Source of the DNA: Roseinatronobacter domitianus | GTDB lineage: Bacteria; Pseudomonadota; Alphaproteobacteria; Rhodobacterales; Rhodobacteraceae | Length of the DNA stretch: 64,000 bases | Assembly (NCBI RefSeq): GCF_023336755.1 | Contig: NZ_JALZWP010000008.1 | Location: forward strand, 1-64,000 | Direction of reading: 5' to 3' | Shown here: in pieces, positions 18,779 to 29,595 of the stretch | How positions within the stretch are numbered: the stretch's first letter is position 1 | How the letters are laid out: every line of letters begins with the position of its first letter | Notes under the pieces: model-generated | The model's database searches: none | What the model was told of the DNA's origin: nothing | The model's input: only the letters and a program-made list of their open reading frames with translations | Translations under genes and position numbers: made by a program

Positions 18779-18965
18779 TTATTCTGCGGCATCTTGGGCA
18801 TCCAGCGCGGATAATTCGCCCAGGGTGACGGGTTGCAGGGGCATACGAATGCGGTAAGCCCCGATGTCTGACTGTGCCATATTATGACTGCGCGCAAGAA
18901 TTTCTGCTACAGTCAGTCCACAATAACGCCCCTGACACGGCCCCATTCCGACACGACCGTGGAGT
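18779..18965 (-). pseudogene. FAD/NAD(P)-dependent oxidoreductase (OoxA/HcnB-like), C-terminal remnant
   Basis: From about 18965 leftwards the frame gives [20 protein letters not shown] and later [18 protein letters not shown]. This is the [2Fe-2S]-binding tail of the opine/hydrogen-cyanide-synthase type FAD oxidoreductases, heteromeric amine or imino-acid dehydrogenases. Only about 60 residues remain. The FAD and NAD domains and the first half of the iron-sulphur motif are replaced by transposase debris. RidA follows after 11 bases, the usual partner of such oxidases. Confidence 0.78.
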
Positions 18966-19445
18966 GCCCCCACTGAGTTGGTCCAGCAACTGGGATAGTA
19001 TAGTCCCATTTCAGGAGGGCCAGAGCTGGCTGGAAAGAGAGACAAACCCGAACCAATCGCCTGGAAATTTGACTTGTCTTGACCTTGCAACAGTTCGACC
19101 TGCCGGTGTGTGGAACATTGGCCCAGATGGCGTCCCGCGCACGACATTTTACTGCTGGTATGATTGCTACATCAAGAACGGCCGGAAGGGGCTGGAAGAC
19201 CGCCCATCACGGCCCTTCAGGGTCTGGAACCGCATCCCGGATGCCGTGCGTGAGCAGATTGTAGAGCTTGCGCTCAACGAACCAGACGACCCGACCGAAC
19301 CAGATGTGGCAGACCGACTTCACCTATCTCAAGGTAATCGGTTGGGGCCAGTTCTATACGTCCACGGTGCTTGACGACTTTTCGCGTTACATCGTCGGCG
19401 GCACGTTTTGCATCAACATGGGGCATCCACGCCATCAACAGAGCC
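18966..19445 (+). mobile_element. Degenerate DDE transposase relic (IS3/IS481-like)
   Basis: Fragments in shifting frames read FDLPVCGTLAQM, then GVPRTTFYCWYDCYIKNGRK and GLEDRPSRPFRVWNRIPDAV. After a deletion they continue MWQTDFTYLKVIGWGQFYTS and TVLDDFSRYIV. These are the helix-turn-helix and the first two catalytic Asp motifs of an integrase-type transposase. The middle linker and the last catalytic Glu region are gone, and at least two frameshifts are present, so the element is dead. Its insertion probably removed the upstream part of the FAD oxidoreductase gene. Confidence 0.8.
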
Positions 19446-19470
19446 CGTCTCACTATGGGAAAAGATGTTT

Positions 19471-19490
19471 GATATATTATAATAAATATC
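19471..19490. promoter_or_regulatory. AT-rich inverted repeat before the XRE gene
   Basis: A very AT-rich patch in otherwise GC-rich DNA contains GATAT and ATATC arms around the self-complementary TATTATAATA at 19475-19484, about 35 bases upstream of the small regulator's ATG. It includes TATAAT (19478-19483 region) as a possible -10. It may be the promoter and operator of the XRE-SulP pair; the evidence is composition and symmetry only. Confidence 0.3.
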
Positions 19491-19524
19491 CTAAATTTCA
19501 TTATCCGTGCTCAGGACATGATTT

Positions 19525-19785
19525 ATGATCACCGGCCCTCAGATGCGCGCCGCCCGCGCCTTGCTTGGCATCGACCAAAAGGCCCTGGCTGAACTTGCCG
19601 GACTTTCCGTGCCGACGATTCAGCGTATGGAGGCCAGTAGCGGCACTGTGCGCGGTGTTGTGGGCAGCCTGACCAAGATTGTGGTGGCGCTCGATCTCGC
19701 CGGAGTTGAACTCATCGCAGAAGGCTCTGCCAGCACGGCAGGCGGACGGGGCGTGCGCCTGAAGGCACCGCCACCCAGACATTGA
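19525..19785 (+). CDS. Small XRE-family helix-turn-helix regulator
   Basis: The 86-residue protein is little more than a lambda-repressor-type HTH: QMRAARALLGIDQKALAELA and GLSVPTIQRMEASSGTVRG, followed by a short Ala/Gly-rich tail. It lies 76 bases upstream of the SulP gene in the same direction, an arrangement that suggests it regulates the transporter. It has no sensor domain, so any signal must come through a partner or through its own level. Confidence 0.8.
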   Translation: MITGPQMRAARALLGIDQKALAELAGLSVPTIQRMEASSGTVRGVVGSLTKIVVALDLAGVELIAEGSASTAGGRGVRLKAPPPRH

Positions 19786-19861
19786 TCCCTGAACCCGCGA
19801 CGGCGACCGCCGACGATATGCCGACGATCCCGCTGCTCCCTTCCCAAAGGTGCGGCCACAG

Positions 19862-21830
<1,969 letters not shown>

Positions 21831-21880
21831 GAGCTATCCAAAGAGAGTTTCGCCATTTCCCTTCTCCGGGGTAAGCTCTA

Positions 21881-24343
21881 ATGCTTTTGCAAACGCAAAT
21901 GAAAGACCAGGTCGTGACCCAATCGCCTTCAGGACAGACGCCCTTGCCAGTCGCCAACCTTGAAGGTTCCATTGACCAAGATGTGGATATCTGGGCGCTA
22001 CTCGGTGCGCTGCCTGTGCCTATGGTGGTACACGAGTTGGGCGAGGGGGCTAGGGCGCGCTTCGTCAATCCAAGTTTCACCGCCGCCTTTGGTTACACGC
22101 TGGCCGATGTGCCAAGTGTGACCGCTTGGGCGGAGCAGGCCTATCCGGACCCCGACTATCGCCATAAGGTTATCGCCCGCTGGTGGGAACAGATCGCGAT
22201 GCGGCAGGCGACGGGCATGATTGCGCCGCCGGTGGAGTACCAGATCTTCGACAAGGCGGGACGGCCGCGCGACGTACTGGTCGGTTTTGCGCTTCAGGGC
22301 GATTTGGTGATCGTCACATTCCAGGACCTGACGCCGACGCGGGTGGCCGAAGCAGCGCTGGAGGCGGAGCGCCACGAGAATGAGAAGACGGCCTTCGTGC
22401 TGACCGAGAACATGCCCGCCGGCGCTTATACCATGGTGTTGCGGCCGGGTGCGGAGCTTGCCGAGTTCGCCTTCGTCAGCAAGCATTTCCTGCATATGCT
22501 GGAGCTGACACCCGAGGAGGCCGCGGGCGACCCGATGACCGTTTTTTCGCGCGTGCATCCCGAGGATCGCCCGCACTGGCTGAAGATCAACGCTGAAGCC
22601 TTCGCCAGACGCCAGCCCTTTTCCGGCGAGGCCCGCATCGTAGCAAACGACGAAACGCGGTGGATCCGCGCCGAGTCGGTTCCGCGCGAACTGGACGACG
22701 GGTCGGTGATTTGGGAAGGCATCCTTGTCGATATCGACGATCTGAAGCGCACCGAACAGAAATTGATAACGGTGCTGGAGGCCGCGCGGGGCTATACTTG
22801 GCGGCGCGACATTATCGCACGTCGGTCAGAGTTCGACCTCCACTGGGCCGCGTTCGCCGGTCACAGGCCCAGCGAACGCGACATGCCCAGTGACGAATGG
22901 TTCCTGACGGTTCATCCTGAGGACATGGCGCAGGTGCGGGCAGCGGTGGCCGCGCTGGAGGCAGGCGCGGTGGAACAACAGATCCTGACCTACCGCAGAA
23001 GGCTCCGTGGCGAGGAATGGATCTGGTTGCAAGTGCACGCTGGCGTCAGCGCGCGCGATGCGGACGGCGCACCGACCGCCCTGTCGGGCGTGAGCTTCGA
23101 CATCACCGCCGAGATGACCGCACGGGCGCAGGCCCAAGAGGAGCAGGCGCAGCTGCGCGAGGAGTTGCAGCGCGCACAACAGCGAGACACGGTGGTGCAG
23201 GTCGCCGGGGGCGTGGCGCATGACCTTAACAACCTGATCGCAGTGGTCGCCGGTACGGTTGAGATGCTGGAGCTGCAAGCTGCCGGACAGGCCGGACTGC
23301 TGAGTGGGCTAGAGCGCATCCGCCGCGCCGTCGACATGGCGCGCGACCTGATCGCCAGACTGGACGGGCTGATCCGCCCGGAGCTGCCGCGCGCGGCGCA
23401 GGATCTGGGCAAGCTGCTGCGGAACGCGGTGGATCTGCTGGGCCAGCGGCGGATCGCGCAGCACAACGTGCGCGTCGAACTGTCCAAGGCGGGACCGCCG
23501 GTGTGGGCCAACCCGACCGAGGTCGCCCAAGTGGTCGTAAACCTTGCTATTAGTGCGTGCGATTCGGGCACACCAGACCGACCGGCGACTGTGACGTTGC
23601 ACACGCTGCCGCCCGGAACCTCCCCGCCGCCGCGCCCACCCGATGCCGGCTTCCCACCGCCCGCCGGGGTGCCCATGGCGTTTTTCACCATCAACGACAC
23701 CGGCACAGGCATCTCGGATGAGGTGCGTTCACGGATGTTCTGGGCTAATTTCAGCACCAAGGGCAAGGCGGGCATCGGGCTGGGGTTGCCGATCGTCTCT
23801 ACCGTTCTGCAGACCAACCGCGCGGCGCTTTGGGTCGACAGTAGTCCTAGCCGGGGAACCACGATGACTGTAGCCTGGCCGGCCGCGGCGCGGCCCGACG
23901 CGGGCCAAGGCGCGCAGAACAAAACGGCTCAGCTGGCCGCCTTTGCCCCAGCCGAACTGCTGCGCGGTCTGCACATACTCGTGGTGGACGATCTGGCGGA
24001 TGTGGCGGAAGTTCTGGCAGAAATGCTGGAGGCGGCCGGGGCAGTAGCGGTGGCCATCTCAGACCCCGAGGAGGCGGTCGAGATGCTATCGGATGCGCCC
24101 GGCTTCTGGTCGGCGCTGGTCACCGATCTGCACATGGAGGGCATGGATGGCCGGACGTTGGCCCGCCATGCTGGTACACTGTCGCCGCCGGTCCCGGTGG
24201 TGCTGGTCACCGCCCGGCCCGACACGCTGGGCGACGCCGTGGCTTCGGAATTCGCGGCGGTACTCTCCAAGCCAGTCACAGCCACCCGGCTGGCCCGCAC
24301 CGTCCGCTACGCATCCGCCCGCAGAAACATTGTGGACGGTTGA
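21881..24343 (+). CDS. PAS-domain hybrid sensor histidine kinase/response regulator
   Basis: The 820-residue soluble protein has three PAS-like modules (about 38-160, 170-290 and 295-415; note NPSFTAAFGYTLADV, VHPEDRPHWLKINAEAF and VHPEDMAQVRAAVAAL). A short coiled coil leads to a HisKA-type domain with phospho-acceptor His447 in GGVAHDLNNLIAVV. An ATPase domain follows (DTGTGISDEVRSRMF, GIGLGLPIVSTVL), and then a receiver domain with phospho-acceptor Asp749 in VTDLHMEGMDG. No membrane segments are seen, so it senses a cytosolic cue. No response regulator or output gene is adjacent. The HisKA sequence resembles HWE-free, BlcS/NtrB-like hybrid kinases. The start has no strong ribosome-binding site; 21899 is an alternative. 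Confidence 0.9.
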   Translation: MLLQTQMKDQVVTQSPSGQTPLPVANLEGSIDQDVDIWALLGALPVPMVVHELGEGARARFVNPSFTAAFGYTLADVPSVTAWAEQAYPDPDYRHKVIARWWEQIAMRQATGMIAPPVEYQIFDKAGRPRDVLVGFALQGDLVIVTFQDLTPTRVAEAALEAERHENEKTAFVLTENMPAGAYTMVLRPGAELAEFAFVSKHFLHMLELTPEEAAGDPMTVFSRVHPEDRPHWLKINAEAFARRQPFSGEARIVANDETRWIRAESVPRELDDGSVIWEGILVDIDDLKRTEQKLITVLEAARGYTWRRDIIARRSEFDLHWAAFAGHRPSERDMPSDEWFLTVHPEDMAQVRAAVAALEAGAVEQQILTYRRRLRGEEWIWLQVHAGVSARDADGAPTALSGVSFDITAEMTARAQAQEEQAQLREELQRAQQRDTVVQVAGGVAHDLNNLIAVVAGTVEMLELQAAGQAGLLSGLERIRRAVDMARDLIARLDGLIRPELPRAAQDLGKLLRNAVDLLGQRRIAQHNVRVELSKAGPPVWANPTEVAQVVVNLAISACDSGTPDRPATVTLHTLPPGTSPPPRPPDAGFPPPAGVPMAFFTINDTGTGISDEVRSRMFWANFSTKGKAGIGLGLPIVSTVLQTNRAALWVDSSPSRGTTMTVAWPAAARPDAGQGAQNKTAQLAAFAPAELLRGLHILVVDDLADVAEVLAEMLEAAGAVAVAISDPEEAVEMLSDAPGFWSALVTDLHMEGMDGRTLARHAGTLSPPVPVVLVTARPDTLGDAVASEFAAVLSKPVTATRLARTVRYASARRNIVDG

Positions 24344-24374
24344 GCCGGCGGTGGTAATCCCCCCCGAAATTAAG

Positions 24375-24522
24375 GGGCTGCAAAAGTAGAATTTTCTCGG
24401 CAAGAAGAACGAGGAGATTTCGAATGAAGACAAGCAGATACACAGATCATCGCGATCCTGCGTCAGGCCGAAGGCGGTGTGCAGGTGGCTGAGCTATGCC
24501 GCGAGCAGCATAGCATCAAACA
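24375..24522 (+). mobile_element. IS3-family (IS407-like) left end and orfA relic
   Basis: GGGGCTGCAAAAGTAGAATT and the following purine-rich leader look like an IS3 left terminus. ATG at 24424 then opens MKTSRYTD, and after a small deletion the other frame continues QIIAILRQAEGGVQVAELCR and EQHSI, the helix-turn-helix of OrfA. The homology stops abruptly near 24522. Only about 35 codons survive, so the element is inactive. It marks the right border of the SulP-kinase island. Confidence 0.75.
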
Positions 24523-24651
24523 GAAGAGCCAGAGTCCTCCAGATCAACATCGCGCCGACTGTTCCAAAGCATTCGATGACGGATGCTTGGGGACTTCCAG
24601 CACAGAAGCCGCGGCCCTGGCTGGGACAGGCACTGGGAAGGAGAACACGCA

Positions 24652-24801
24652 GTGTCCACGCTTAAGGTGATCGAAGTCCTCGCCGAATCGGAGATGAGTT
24701 TCGGCGCTGCACAGAATGCCCCCGTAGAGAATGGCACGATCGCCAGCTACCTTGTGAATACAAAGGTGTCTTCTTTGCGCGATGATGACGGCGCGCAGTA
24801 A
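24652..24801 (+). CDS. Shortened dodecin-like protein (internal deletion)
   Basis: A GTG start with AAGGAG eight bases upstream opens a 49-residue frame: VSTLKVIEVLAESEMSFGAA then QNAPVENGTIASYLVNTKVS. The first part matches strand 1 and the start of the helix of dodecins, and the second matches their last two strands (NGxIxxYxVNxKV). About 20 central residues (most of the helix and strand 2) are missing compared with the usual 65-70. Dodecins are dodecameric flavin-storage proteins. The deletion keeps frame but should destroy the fold, so this is probably a pseudogene. Confidence 0.55.
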   Translation: MSTLKVIEVLAESEMSFGAAQNAPVENGTIASYLVNTKVSSLRDDDGAQ

Positions 24802-25170
24802 GGCTGATCTCTTGCTGCGATGCAGGTGCCTTGGGTCAGTTTGAGCGGCGTTCACAGTTTAAGGCATCCCCCTGCGCGCGACCGTGGAGACGCGAGTTTA
24901 TGACGCGGCGGGATAAGCGTTGCTCCACGTCTCAAAGGATTAATCAGCCCACCGACAAGGCTTTCCACTGACACAGAAGCGCAGTCGGAGGATGCGCCGC
25001 ATTTGAAAGAACACGGCGGCACTGGCGAGTAAGGTGCTTTCAGATACCTGGTTGAGAGGGAACAATTTGAACGGAGGGCGATCATGGCCTATGCAGTTGG
25101 GGTCGGCCTCGCCGCAACGACTCCAGCAGCGCCATCGCAACCCACCACGCAAAGGCAAAGGGAGATTGTT
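24802..25170. other. Gene-free stretch between dodecin relic and Grx-MauE gene
   Basis: No plus-strand gene is supported. Minus-strand frames (24852-25085, and one ending with SESTLLASAAVFFQMRRILR) lack ribosome-binding sites and recognisable domains. Given the IS relics to the left, part of this may be mobile-element debris. An upstream in-frame ATG at 25084 for the next gene was not chosen. Confidence 0.45.
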
Positions 25171-25938
25171 ATGCCAGACGATACAAAACAGCAGGCAGAA
25201 CTGCATCGCATGGTGATGCAGGACCATATCTGCCCCTTTGGGCTGAAGACCCTCGATCTGCTCCAGCGCGAAGGATATGAGGTCAAGAATCGCCCCTTGA
25301 AGACACGCGAGGAAGTTGATGAGTTCAAGGCGCGCTACGATGTTGAAACCACGCCGCAAGTGTTTATCGATGGCAAGCGCATTGGCGGTTATGAAGAGGT
25401 GCTCCGCTTCTTCGGCAAAGATGTCGCGGATAAAGATGACGTTACATATGTGCCTGTTATCGCGCTGTTTACCATGGCGGCCGCGATTGCATTGGCCACC
25501 AGTTGGGCCAGCTATGACAGCCTTGTGACCGTTGCCGCGGCGGAATGGTTCATCGCAATTTCCATGTGCCTTCTGTCCCTTCAGAAGCTGAAGGACGTGG
25601 AGAGTTTTGCAACCATGTTCCTGAATTACGACTTATTGGCCCAACGCTGGGTGCGCTATGGCTATGTCTATCCTTTCGGAGAAGGGTTGGCAGGTGTCCT
25701 GATGGTGTCGGGTGCGCTGATGTGGCTGTCGATCCCGGTTGCTCTGTTCATCGGCACTGTGGGCGCGGTTTCGGTGTTCAAGGCTGTCTATATTGACAGA
25801 CGAGAGCTGAAATGCGCCTGCGTGGGCGGTGATAGCAATGTGCCGCTGGGGTTCGTGTCGCTGACAGAGAACCTGATGATGATCGGCATGGCGCTGTGGA
25901 TGCTGACGAAACCCGCAGGTGTCGGTATTGGGTTCTGA
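25171..25938 (+). CDS. Glutaredoxin-MauE/DoxX-like membrane fusion protein
   Basis: I start at ATG 25171 (MPDDTKQQ), preceded by GGGAG. Residues 1-85 form a glutaredoxin domain with a single-cysteine site HICPFGLKTL and the cis-Pro loop TTPQVFIDGKRIGGYEE. Residues 95-255 form a four-span membrane domain of the MauE/redox-associated type, ending with a CAC motif (RELKCACVGGDSNVPLGF) near the membrane. Such fusions are thought to pass electrons from cytosolic thiols toward the membrane or periplasm; the partner is unknown. Replacement of the second active-site Cys by Gly makes it monothiol. Confidence 0.82.
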   Translation: MPDDTKQQAELHRMVMQDHICPFGLKTLDLLQREGYEVKNRPLKTREEVDEFKARYDVETTPQVFIDGKRIGGYEEVLRFFGKDVADKDDVTYVPVIALFTMAAAIALATSWASYDSLVTVAAAEWFIAISMCLLSLQKLKDVESFATMFLNYDLLAQRWVRYGYVYPFGEGLAGVLMVSGALMWLSIPVALFIGTVGAVSVFKAVYIDRRELKCACVGGDSNVPLGFVSLTENLMMIGMALWMLTKPAGVGIGF

Positions 25939-26122
25939 CCTGATGGTGTTTTCCAGTCGCTGGACCGTGAGCAAATCTGCGGCCCGGCAAACCGCACCGG
26001 GCTTTGTCTTTTGCGCCAGATCGGCGACAGCAACAGCGTGTATCGCAACTCCGGACAGGGCCTTGCGTTAATATCCCCTCATTGAGATGTTATCAGCGCT
26101 GGTCGCTTTGGTGGAGTTGTGC

Positions 26123-28039
26123 ATGATGACGCCCCCACAGATGCTTATCTTTGCTGTCATCACGGCGATGCTGCTGCTGTTTTTCTGGGGCAGGTTGCGC
26201 CATGATGTGGTGGCATTCGCGGCGCTGATGGCCTGTGTCGTGGCGGGACTGGTGCCTGCCTCTGATGCGTTTAACGGGTTTTCCCATCCGGCTGTTTTTA
26301 CCGTGGCCTGTGTGCTGATCCTTAGCAAGGGGTTGCAGGATACCGGCGCAGTAGACTGGCTGGCGCGCCGCACAATCCCGCGCGAGGCTGGGCGGTTTAC
26401 CAGCATGGCAGCGCTTTTGGGGCTTGGGGCGGCGCTGTCCGGATTTATGAATAATGTAGGTGCGATGGCGTTGTTGATGCCAATCGCCATACAGGTGTCA
26501 CACCGGCTGAATCTTACGCAAGGGCAGGTGCTGATGCCGCTCGCCTTCGGCACGATCCTTGGCGGCATGACAACGCTGATCGGCACACCGCCAAACCTGA
26601 TCGTATCAAGCTTCCGCAACGACGCAGGTTTGGGGCATTTTTCCATGTTCGACTTTACACCGGTGGGCTTGGCTGTGGCTGCCGTCGGTGTGGTGTTCAT
26701 ATTCGTGATAGGTTGGCGGCTTGTGCCAGCGCGTGAAGCCACCAGCGGTGAAAGCTTTGACCCCGGCGCTTATGTGACCGAAGTGCGCATCCCCGCGAAC
26801 AGCAAGGCAATTGGCCTGACGCTGCGCGGCTTCGAGGATGAAATAGAGGACAGCCACGCTGTCGTGGTCGGTCTGTTGCGCAACGATGTGCGGATGATGG
26901 CCCCGCATGGCGGACGCCGCATCAAGGAAAACGATATTCTGGTGCTGGAGGCCGAAGTCGACGCTTTGGCAGAAGCCCTCGCCGTTTTCGACATCAAGCT
27001 AGAGGAAAAAGGATCGGTGGCAGATCAAGAACCTGACGGCGAAGATGACGCAACACCGCAGAGTGATGCGGACCAAAAACCGGAAGCTGCCAAGAAGTCG
27101 TCGCTGCCCGCAACGCTAGAAAAGCTGCGTCCCGGTCAGCAGAAGGACACACAGGCAGATTCTGACAAGCGCCGCAGCGATGATGATATCGTGCTGCGCG
27201 AGTTGGCCGTATTGCCCGGCTCGACCATCGTTGATCACTCTGCAACGGATATCGCGCTGCGCAGGCGTTTCGGGCTGAACATGCTGGCAGTAGGGCGCGA
27301 GGGGCGGCCACCACACACCCGGCTGCGCCAACTCAAGCTGAAATCTGGCGACTTGTTGCTGATGCACGGCCCGTCAGATGCCTTGTTCGAATTCGTCAAG
27401 GAAACCGGATGTGTGCCGCTTGGCGAGCGCGCGCTGCACATGCCCGATACACGGCTGGCCATACTGTCAGTTGTGATCCTGCTTGGAGCGGTCGTTACCA
27501 CGGCTACGGGGCTTTTACCTGCCGCCGCTGCCTTTGGCTTGGGTGTGCTGGCCACGATGCTGGTGCGCACCGTGCCGCTGCGCCAACTTTATACCAGTAT
27601 AGACTGGCCCGTCATCGTTCTGCTGGCCGCGTTGATCCCGATTGCCGGGGCAATGCAAGACACCGGGGCGGCGGATATTTTAGCCCGGTTTCTGTTGGAC
27701 ACCGTTGCGCAGGGCAACGCGATTGCGGCGCTTGTCGTGTTTATGGTCACAACAATGTTCTTGTCGGATGTGATGAACAATGCGGCGACTGCGGCTGTTC
27801 TGTGCCCGATTGCGCTCGGCATTGCCAACACGTTGGGCGTGAACGCCGACAGTTTCTTTATGGCCGTGGCTATCGGGGCCTCTTGTGCGTTTCTGACGCC
27901 CATTGGCCACCAGAATGCGACCCTTATCCTTGGTCCCGGGGGCTTTAGGTTCGGTGATTACTGGAGGCTGGGCCTGCCGCTTGAAATGCTGGTGGTCGCG
28001 GTCAGCGTTCCGGCCCTACTGGTCGTCTGGCCGCTTTGA
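26123..28039 (+). CDS. SLC13-family (DASS) permease with two RCK_C/TrkA-C domains
   Basis: The 638-residue inner-membrane protein has two sets of membrane spans with the SLC13 motifs GFMNNVGAMALLMPIAIQVS, GGMTTLIGTPPNLIVSSFRN and, in the second half, FLSDVMNNAATAAVLCPIAL and CAFLTPIGHQNATLILGPGG. Between the halves lie two TrkA-C-type regulatory domains (about 220-290 and 380-445), joined by an acidic, low-complexity linker of about 60 residues. Relatives transport dicarboxylates, sulfate or sulfonates with Na+. I start at 26123 because GGTGGAG lies 6 bases upstream; 26087 is an alternative. Confidence 0.87.
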   Translation: MMTPPQMLIFAVITAMLLLFFWGRLRHDVVAFAALMACVVAGLVPASDAFNGFSHPAVFTVACVLILSKGLQDTGAVDWLARRTIPREAGRFTSMAALLGLGAALSGFMNNVGAMALLMPIAIQVSHRLNLTQGQVLMPLAFGTILGGMTTLIGTPPNLIVSSFRNDAGLGHFSMFDFTPVGLAVAAVGVVFIFVIGWRLVPAREATSGESFDPGAYVTEVRIPANSKAIGLTLRGFEDEIEDSHAVVVGLLRNDVRMMAPHGGRRIKENDILVLEAEVDALAEALAVFDIKLEEKGSVADQEPDGEDDATPQSDADQKPEAAKKSSLPATLEKLRPGQQKDTQADSDKRRSDDDIVLRELAVLPGSTIVDHSATDIALRRRFGLNMLAVGREGRPPHTRLRQLKLKSGDLLLMHGPSDALFEFVKETGCVPLGERALHMPDTRLAILSVVILLGAVVTTATGLLPAAAAFGLGVLATMLVRTVPLRQLYTSIDWPVIVLLAALIPIAGAMQDTGAADILARFLLDTVAQGNAIAALVVFMVTTMFLSDVMNNAATAAVLCPIALGIANTLGVNADSFFMAVAIGASCAFLTPIGHQNATLILGPGGFRFGDYWRLGLPLEMLVVAVSVPALLVVWPL

Positions 28040-28132
28040 TAAGGGTCAAGAACGTCCAATGGCATCTGGTCATTAACAGATCAGGCGCAACCGAAATCAC
28101 CGCATCATAGCACCACAATTCGCCTGTGGTCT

Positions 28133-28170
28133 CGCCATTTCCGGCACCGCAACAGGTGCCGGAAATGGCG
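28133..28170. terminator. Bidirectional hairpin between SLC13 and metK genes
   Basis: Perfect 16-bp arms (CGCCATTTCCGGCACC at 28133-28148 and its complement at 28155-28170) enclose a 6-base loop between two convergent genes, 6 bases past the metK stop. No T-run follows on either side, so it may act as an mRNA-stabilising or Rho-assisted terminator for both transcripts. Confidence 0.7.
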
Positions 28171-28175
28171 TTGGC

Positions 28176-29342
28176 TCAGACTTCTTTTTTCAAAGCCTCG
28201 ATCAAGTCGGTCTTTTCCCAAGAAAAGCCACCATCCTCTTCCGGGGGCCGGCCGAAATGCCCATAAGCCGCAGTCCGCGCATAGATCGGACGGTTCAGGC
28301 CAAGATGCTCGCGAATACCGCGTGGAGTGAGGTCCATCGACCGCGCAATCGCGCGCTCGATCGCCTCATCCTCGACCAAGCCTGTGCCTTGGGTGTCCAC
28401 ATATATCGACAGCGGCTTTGCCACCCCGATTGCGTAAGAGAGCTGTAGGCTGCACCGACGCGCAAGCCCTGCTGCGACCACGTTCTTGGCAAGGTAGCGC
28501 GCGGCATAGGCGGCAGAGCGGTCAACCTTGCTGGGGTCTTTCCCAGAAAATGCGCCGCCGCCGTGGCAGGACGCACCGCCATATGTATCGACGATGATCT
28601 TGCGCCCGGTCAGGCCCGCATCGGAATCTGGGCCGCCAATAACGAATGTGCCGGTCGGGTTGACCCACCATTCGGTGTTTTCAGTCAGCCATGCCGAAGG
28701 CAGCACTTCGCGAATATAGGGTTCCACGATAGCGCGAATATCATCAGAGGTCTGATCTTCGCTTTCATGCTGGGTCGACAGGACAAGCTGCGTCACTTCC
28801 ACCGGTTTGCCATTCTCGTAGCGCAGCGACAGCTGGGTTTTCGCGTCTGGGCGCAGGCTTGGCACCTCGCCTGCCTTGCGCGCATCCGCCAGCCGTTTCA
28901 ATATCTGGTGCGAATACTGGATCGGCGCGGGCATAAGTTCTGGCGTTTCATCGACGGCATAGCCGAACATGATCCCCTGGTCCCCGGCGCCGTCCTTGGA
29001 CACGCCCTGCCAGATATGCGCGGATTGCTCATGCAGGAAGTTCAGAACATGGCAAGTGTTCCAATGGAACTTTTCCTGTTCGTAACCGATGTCGCGAATG
29101 CAGTCCCGTGCGATCTGGGGAATGCGCCCCATGTAATCCTTCAGGCGCTCGGGGTCGGACAAGCCCACCTCACCACCGATCACGACCAGAGACGATGTCG
29201 CGAAGGTTTCACATCCCACACGCGCATTTTCTTCTTCGGCGATCAACGCATCAAGCACCGCATCTGAAATCCGGTCGCAGACCTTATCCGGGTGCCCCTC
29301 GGAAACGGACTCGGAGGTAAAGATATAATTCTGTCTTGCCAT
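28176..29342 (-). CDS. metK: S-adenosylmethionine synthase
   Basis: MetK joins ATP and methionine to make S-adenosylmethionine, the cell's main methyl donor. The 388-residue protein has the full family length and motifs: [20 protein letters not shown] at the N-terminus, [14 protein letters not shown], the P-loop [20 protein letters not shown] and [13 protein letters not shown] near the end. It is monocistronic and convergent with the SLC13 gene. The leader has a weak ribosome-binding site (GCGGA) and a possible RNA pseudoknot, listed separately. Confidence 0.97.
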   Translation of the reverse strand: MARQNYIFTSESVSEGHPDKVCDRISDAVLDALIAEEENARVGCETFATSSLVVIGGEVGLSDPERLKDYMGRIPQIARDCIRDIGYEQEKFHWNTCHVLNFLHEQSAHIWQGVSKDGAGDQGIMFGYAVDETPELMPAPIQYSHQILKRLADARKAGEVPSLRPDAKTQLSLRYENGKPVEVTQLVLSTQHESEDQTSDDIRAIVEPYIREVLPSAWLTENTEWWVNPTGTFVIGGPDSDAGLTGRKIIVDTYGGASCHGGGAFSGKDPSKVDRSAAYAARYLAKNVVAAGLARRCSLQLSYAIGVAKPLSIYVDTQGTGLVEDEAIERAIARSMDLTPRGIREHLGLNRPIYARTAAYGHFGRPPEEDGGFSWEKTDLIEALKKEV

Positions 29343-29362
29343 GTTTTTTTCCGCATTGAAGT

Positions 29363-29396
29363 GCCGCGCCCAATCGCACAGGACGCAGCCAACCTG
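29363..29396 (-). promoter_or_regulatory. Candidate structured 5' leader of metK (SAM/SAH-riboswitch-like pseudoknot)
   Basis: On the minus strand a short stem CAGG/CCTG (29393-29396 with 29379-29382) holds a loop whose GCTGCG (29384-29389) can pair with CGCGGC at 29363-29368, giving an H-type pseudoknot about 20-50 bases before the metK ATG. Elements CCTG, CGATTGG and a following GC-rich strand recall the SAM/SAH riboswitch found before metK in Rhodobacterales. However, the loop and the ribosome-binding-site strand differ from the consensus I remember, so this is tentative. Confidence 0.28.
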
Positions 29397-29595
29397 ATAT
29401 TACATTCCGCTCGGCGTGGCTGTCCTAACAAGAAAGCAGGATGGTCACAACTCTGCAATATAGACGCATTCGTGGAATTTCGACTCGGCTTGCTAGCTTT
29501 GGCGATGCAATCCGCCCGACAGCCGAAGCTGACGGGCAAAAACCAGACTGCAAGGGCTTGTTCGCCGGGCGCAAGGACCGGGCGCGGCACCCACG

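Noticed and set aside
24852-25359. Minus-strand frames opposite the start of the Grx-MauE gene
   Set aside because: No recognisable protein; part of one frame lies antisense to the glutaredoxin domain. Transposase origin could not be supported.
28133-28170. Hairpin as a classical Rho-independent terminator
   Set aside because: No T-run on either strand; kept only as a hairpin or weak bidirectional terminator.
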